Assembly (NCBI GenBank): GCA_964356135.1
Contig: CAYHGV010000045.1
Location: forward strand, 1 to 22,989
Source of the DNA: CAYHGV01 sp964356135
Lineage (GTDB): Bacteria > Hydrothermota > Tepidihabitantia > CAYHGV01
Length of the DNA stretch: 22,989 bases
Direction of reading: 5' to 3'
Positions 22,473-22,989 of this stretch are shown piece by piece. The notes beneath the pieces are model-generated. The model had not been told where the DNA came from. It saw only the letters and a program-made list of their open reading frames with translations, and searched no databases. Position 1 is the first letter of the stretch. Every line of letters starts with the position of its first letter. A program made the position numbers and the translations under genes.

Positions 22473-22502
22473 ATTCGTGTCCATTCGTGGAAATTCGTGG
22501 TT
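22473..22502 (+). repeat. ATTCGTG repeat with 10-bp period
   Basis: Three units, ATTCGTGTCC, ATTCGTGGAA and ATTCGTGGTT, have TTCG at 22474, 22484 and 22494. They belong to the same degenerate intergenic repeat type as 17555-17586. The tract sits between the HAD gene and acpS. Confidence 0.65.
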
Positions 22503-22520
22503 GCATATTTTTAGTGTTCG

Positions 22521-22892
22521 ATGAGAGTCTACGGCATCGGGATCGATCTGGTCGAAGTCGCGCGCATCGAAAAAGCGGTTAAGCGTCAGGGGAAGAGATT
22601 TTTGACGACGGTCTATACCGAATGCGAGCTTCGGTTCTGTTTGCCGAGAAAGAATCGCCACCTCTCCCTGGCGGCACGGTTTGCGGCAAAAGAGGCGTTC
22701 TTGAAAGCACTCGGCACCGGTTTTTCGAAAGGCATTACCTGGCAGGAGGTCGAGGTTTTAGATAACGAGCACTCCCGACCGACCTTTCATATCCAGGGCA
22801 AAGCCAAAAAACTGTTAGGCAAGCGTAAAGTTCACTTGAGTATTTCCCATCTTAAAGACTATGCCACGGCAATGGTGGTTATCGAAAAATAA
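22521..22892 (+). CDS. acpS: Holo-[acyl-carrier-protein] synthase
   Basis: A 123-residue AcpS-type phosphopantetheinyl transferase of usual length. It transfers 4'-phosphopantetheine from CoA to a serine of acyl carrier protein, which activates it for fatty-acid synthesis. GIGIDLVEVARIEK contains the Mg ligand Asp9, and LAARFAAKEAFLKALGTG contains Glu58. HLSISHLKDYATAMVV at the C-terminus is the family's closing motif. No Shine-Dalgarno sequence precedes the ATG. Confidence 0.95.
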   Translation: MRVYGIGIDLVEVARIEKAVKRQGKRFLTTVYTECELRFCLPRKNRHLSLAARFAAKEAFLKALGTGFSKGITWQEVEVLDNEHSRPTFHIQGKAKKLLGKRKVHLSISHLKDYATAMVVIEK

Positions 22893-22964
22893 AGGGGACA
22901 GGGAGCTTGTCTAAAAACTCTTGGTAATTTTTGATTTTCCGTAGTAAAGTCTTGATTTTTTCAC

Positions 22965-22989
22965 TTGACATATTGCTCAAAATCATTAT
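22965..22989 (+). promoter_or_regulatory. Possible promoter truncated by the window end
   Basis: TTGACA (22965-22970) is followed 16 bases later by TAT at the very last bases of the window, where a -10 box would begin. It lies 73 bases after acpS. The downstream gene is not visible. Confidence 0.4.

Overview
The window reads as chromosomal DNA from an uncultured bacterium, most plausibly of the FCB / candidate-phylum type (WOR-3/Stahlbacteria-like; inference, no marker gene was compared). The pointers are two large secreted parallel beta-helix proteins, one with a visible FlgD/type-9-like C-terminal domain, an Rnf-type redox complex with a doubled flavin-binding RnfG, dense gene packing with ATGA overlaps, and many genes without a Shine-Dalgarno sequence. 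There are no tRNA or rRNA genes, no CRISPR array and no transposase.

Left part (1-11238, all minus strand). Two tandem paralogues of about 1,000 residues or more (1-3082, cut by the window edge, and 3590-6739) consist of 10 and 9 copies of a ~63-residue (189 bp) NTIGG/NYIGT repeat between a signal peptide and C-terminal domains. Between them lies a 58-70 residue, lysine-rich, three-cysteine peptide that looks like a RiPP-type precursor. Upstream is a series reading DUF885 metallopeptidase, histone-deacetylase-family hydrolase, exported SagB-like nitroreductase and purQ. The last three genes overlap by ATGA. A promoter-driven 58-residue membrane protein precedes the series.

Middle (11347-17078). 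rocD (ornithine aminotransferase, plus strand, consensus promoter) converges with an rnfCDGEA operon on the minus strand. rnfB is absent and RnfG carries two FMN-attachment motifs.

Right part (17041-22989, plus strand). A hexosamine/cell-envelope block: a phosphohexomutase (glmM-like), glmS, endonuclease V, a HAD phosphatase and acpS. GlmM and GlmS act in the same route to UDP-GlcNAc. The two long intergenic regions flanking the phosphohexomutase each contain a sigma70-like promoter, a G-poor C-rich stretch with an AACCTCC motif, and a strong GC hairpin. They look like two members of one small-RNA or leader family. The copy upstream of glmS carries 11 bases identical to the usual 3' tail of 16S rRNA and can pair with the glmS ribosome-binding site. 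This paired element is the best candidate in the window for an undescribed regulatory system.
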